A stretch of 64,000 bases of DNA from Nostoc sp. NIES-4103 (GTDB taxonomy: Bacteria; Cyanobacteriota; Cyanobacteriia; Cyanobacteriales; Nostocaceae), in contig NZ_AP018288.1 of assembly GCF_002368335.1 (NCBI RefSeq), positions 2,720,838-2,784,837 on the forward strand. Direction: 5' to 3'. The position numbers were made by a program, and so were the translations under genes. The first letter of the stretch is position 1, and each line of letters starts with the position of its first letter. The notes below the pieces were generated by a model. That model did no database searches. It was not told the DNA's origin and saw nothing but the letters and a program-made list of their open reading frames with translations. Shown here one piece after another: positions 62,013-64,000 of the stretch.

Positions 62013-62837
62013 TCAGATTTTTTGGGCAATATGAAAAGCAGATATATATGAAAGCTGAAGACTACCTCCAAAGCTATGTTCTATCAGATGCTTCAATTCT
62101 GCAAATAGGCGCTCTTTGCTGTGTGGTTCTAACTTGAGGTAGGGCGAATAAGTATTTAAAAGCATTAGATATTCATCGACAGTGTAGGTAACACCAGATG
62201 TTACTTGTCCGCAAATTAAGTTTTTGAATAACCCAGAATCGATAACTAGATTTCCCAATTGTTTTAAGATATCTTCTTGAGTTTTTCTATCTTCATATCT
62301 GTCAAGAGATGGTGCATGGACTTGGTAGACTTTAGATAAACTTTGATACACTTCATAGGAAGGTTGAAGTTCCTTATTCCATAATAAAATTAGATAACCA
62401 TTCTCTTGTAAGGCATTTGCTGCTTTTGGATATCCTACTTCTGGTGATATCCAATGAAAAGAACTCGCAGCTAAGACAACATCAAATTCAAGAGGCTGTA
62501 ATATCCACTCTTCAAAGAATGTATTTTGAATTTTTACATGAGAATAAGGTTGACAATTGTGTTGAGCTAACTGATAAAAATCTGGGTTTGGTTCTAAGCA
62601 AATCATCGAACAATTCAGTTGCGCGAATGCTACTGTTGCAGTTCCAGGGCCACATCCCACTTCCAAAATTTTTGAACCACTGGAGAGTTGAGCAATTTCC
62701 ACAACTTGGTCGATCAATTTTTGCGGATAGCGGGGTCTTGTCTTGTTGTAAGCTTCTGCTGCTGGAGAGTACCAATTTTTACGCTGTTCTAGGTCTTTGC
62801 TGGAGTAGCTGATGATTGTTTGTTTTAGCTTGTCCAT
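62013..62837 (-). CDS. Class I SAM-dependent methyltransferase
   Basis: A 274-residue methyltransferase. Motif I is SKILEVGCGPGTATVAFAQL (about 55); motif II region includes MICLEPNPDFYQLAQ; motif IV-like FDVVLAASSFHW. The rest is a cyanobacterial C-terminal alpha-helical lid. Substrate unknown. Divergent from the MOSC/ATL gene across 54 bp, so they may share regulation. Confidence 0.85.
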   Translation of the reverse strand: MDKLKQTIISYSSKDLEQRKNWYSPAAEAYNKTRPRYPQKLIDQVVEIAQLSSGSKILEVGCGPGTATVAFAQLNCSMICLEPNPDFYQLAQHNCQPYSHVKIQNTFFEEWILQPLEFDVVLAASSFHWISPEVGYPKAANALQENGYLILLWNKELQPSYEVYQSLSKVYQVHAPSLDRYEDRKTQEDILKQLGNLVIDSGLFKNLICGQVTSGVTYTVDEYLMLLNTYSPYLKLEPHSKERLFAELKHLIEHSFGGSLQLSYISAFHIAQKI

Positions 62838-62890
62838 GATCTACTCACACGTAGTCCCTTATGTAGTGATGAACTATACTGTATTATTTA

Positions 62891-63697
62891 ATGGTTGCAA
62901 TCAAAATATTTATGTCTAGTGAATACGGCTCCATACTACATCTTTTTACTAAGCAAAAACAAGGTGTTGGAATGGTTGAATGCGAAAGAATAAATTTAAA
63001 AGAAGGTTTTGGTATTGAAGGTGATATTAATGCTAATCCTCTAAGCCCCAGACAAGTTTTAGTGATTAGATATGAAGATATTGTAGAACTTAAAATTAAG
63101 CCAGGAGAATTGCGAGAAAATATTGCGATCGCAGGTATCCAAACTGAGAATTTTATACCTGGCTCTCTGTTAACTTTTGAGAGTGGCGCTGCAATTCGTT
63201 TAACTTTTCACTGCGAACCGTGTAAGCGAATAGCTCACTTAGTAGAATCATTAAAAAGCATTCAAGGTAAAAGAGGAATTTTAGGTGTAGTTCTCAAATC
63301 AGGTACATTAGAGATTGGTGGTAAGGTTCAGATTCAAACTCATATATTTCCAGCTTTACCTGAAAATCCTTATGAGCGTTTTTTAGAGTTTTTAACAAAA
63401 ATTCCATCTGGTAAAGTAGTAACATACAAACAAATTATTCAAGCTATAGGAGTAGACAATAGCTATATCAGAGCTATTCCAACATATATTAAAAAAGCTG
63501 CTGCCATCGAATATCCAATACATCGGATACTAGATTCTCAAGGAAATTTAATTAAATATACTTGTAACCAAAAAAATAAGTTGGAAGCTGAAGGTATTCA
63601 AGTTTTATCTGAAACAGATTTAGCAAATAAAATAAATAGATATTTTGTAAATTTCCAAAACTATGTATGGGAAAACACAAGCATCTATTTACAATAA
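62891..63697 (+). CDS. MOSC domain fused to an alkyltransferase-like (MGMT/ATL) domain
   Basis: A 268-residue fusion. Residues about 1-150 are a MOSC domain with its conserved Cys (FHCEPCKRIAHLVESL). Residues about 160-268 follow the MGMT DNA-binding fold: PENPYERFLEFLTKIPSGKV, VTYKQIIQAIG, then YPIHRILDSQGNL. The canonical alkyl-acceptor PCHR box reads PIHR, so Cys is missing and this is an alkyltransferase-like protein. MOSC proteins sense or bind sulphur/molybdenum. The combination is unusual. ATG 62912 is a second possible start. Confidence 0.75.
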   Translation: MVAIKIFMSSEYGSILHLFTKQKQGVGMVECERINLKEGFGIEGDINANPLSPRQVLVIRYEDIVELKIKPGELRENIAIAGIQTENFIPGSLLTFESGAAIRLTFHCEPCKRIAHLVESLKSIQGKRGILGVVLKSGTLEIGGKVQIQTHIFPALPENPYERFLEFLTKIPSGKVVTYKQIIQAIGVDNSYIRAIPTYIKKAAAIEYPIHRILDSQGNLIKYTCNQKNKLEAEGIQVLSETDLANKINRYFVNFQNYVWENTSIYLQ

Positions 63698-63806
63698 ACA
63701 ATTATTGTAGAAATCGAAATCTCTGTTTTCTCATGTCAATGTTTATCGAAACAATCGGGTCTAAAACCTTGCTTTTTAAGGCGAAAAGTTTTTAGAACGA
63801 GGTATA

Positions 63807-63907
63807 TAGCAGGGGACTAGGGACTAGGGACTGGGGACTGGGTGAAAAGTCTTTTTGTGTCTAGGTTCTATCATCTGTTGATGTCCTAACCAGCTTGGCT
63901 GTTGCTA
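63807..63907. mobile_element. MITE family A, second 101-bp copy
   Basis: Same length and nearly the same sequence as 49775-49875, starting TAGCAGGGGAC and ending TTGCTA, flanked by TA. The rest of the sequence to 64000 shows nothing recognisable. Confidence 0.85.
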
Positions 63908-64000
63908 TAAATCCTCGTTTCAAAAACTGCCTCCTGCCCTCGTTAACAGGAACATTGATTTTTTGTCCGCTAATCAATACTCAATTACTTGATGTATACT
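63908..64000. other. Window end, nothing recognised
   Basis: AT-rich sequence after the MITE copy. No gene or site can be supported. Confidence 0.4.

Overview
The window comes from a filamentous, probably heterocyst-forming cyanobacterium of the Nostoc/Anabaena group. It is dense in the HIP1 octamer GCGATCGC and in short tandem heptamer repeats (ggggact / gggagat types). It carries chlorophyll genes (acsF, hemF, chlD), cyanobacterial families (DUF4278, DUF3285, SigF) and a microviridin-type precursor. No rRNA, convincing tRNA or CRISPR array was seen.

Region 1 (1-13.1 kb) is accessory DNA. A minus-strand block encodes two small paralogues and a proline-rich, glycine-zipper protein. It is followed by a minimal tyrosine recombinase flanked by palindromes, a cell-wall-enzyme-like protein, regulators (winged-helix, HTH, ribbon-helix-helix) and a plus-strand series of small unknown genes. 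Many start codons here lie 12-40 nt downstream of a strong hairpin. The block ends with an IS110-type DEDD recombinase. Upstream of it is a structured, non-coding segment holding two homologous stem-loops. The DNA about 75 bp after the recombinase reads as a hybrid of the left guide of one loop and the right guide of the other, which is what a bridge-RNA system predicts for an insertion boundary.

Region 2 (13.2-23.3 kb) holds a pentapeptide protein, an ArsR regulator with divergent acsF and hemF, a Kir-type K+ channel, secreted proteins and FtsH. Region 3 (23.4-29.6 kb) is a peptide-export locus: a three-core microviridin precursor, HlyD adaptor, C39-peptidase ABC exporter and glycosyltransferase, but no ATP-grasp ligase. 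Region 4 (29.9-40.5 kb) is housekeeping (pepP, trpG, dgkA, ybeY, prfB, BI-1). It includes a second, full-length RF2 paralogue that keeps the RF2 frameshift site and the SPF motif but has lost GGQ.

Region 5 (40.6-48.1 kb) is a three-gene overlapping operon matching the predicted pPIWI-RE defence system (PIWI-like protein, DinG-type helicase, HTH/zinc-ribbon/REase). Region 6 (48.8-56.7 kb) holds sigF, a four-helix-bundle gene broken by a 101-bp MITE, chlD, nuclease-like proteins, a HEPN-RNase III fusion and a histidine kinase. Region 7 (57.2-64 kb) has two c-di-AMP (ydaO-type) riboswitches, one before an NrtABD-like ABC transporter and one before a universal stress protein. A methyltransferase and a MOSC-alkyltransferase-like fusion follow.

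The strongest leads are the candidate bridge-RNA element, the GGQ-less RF2 paralogue, the orphan multi-core graspetide locus, the pPIWI-RE operon and the riboswitch-controlled transporter. All functional calls are by reading; no searches were run.
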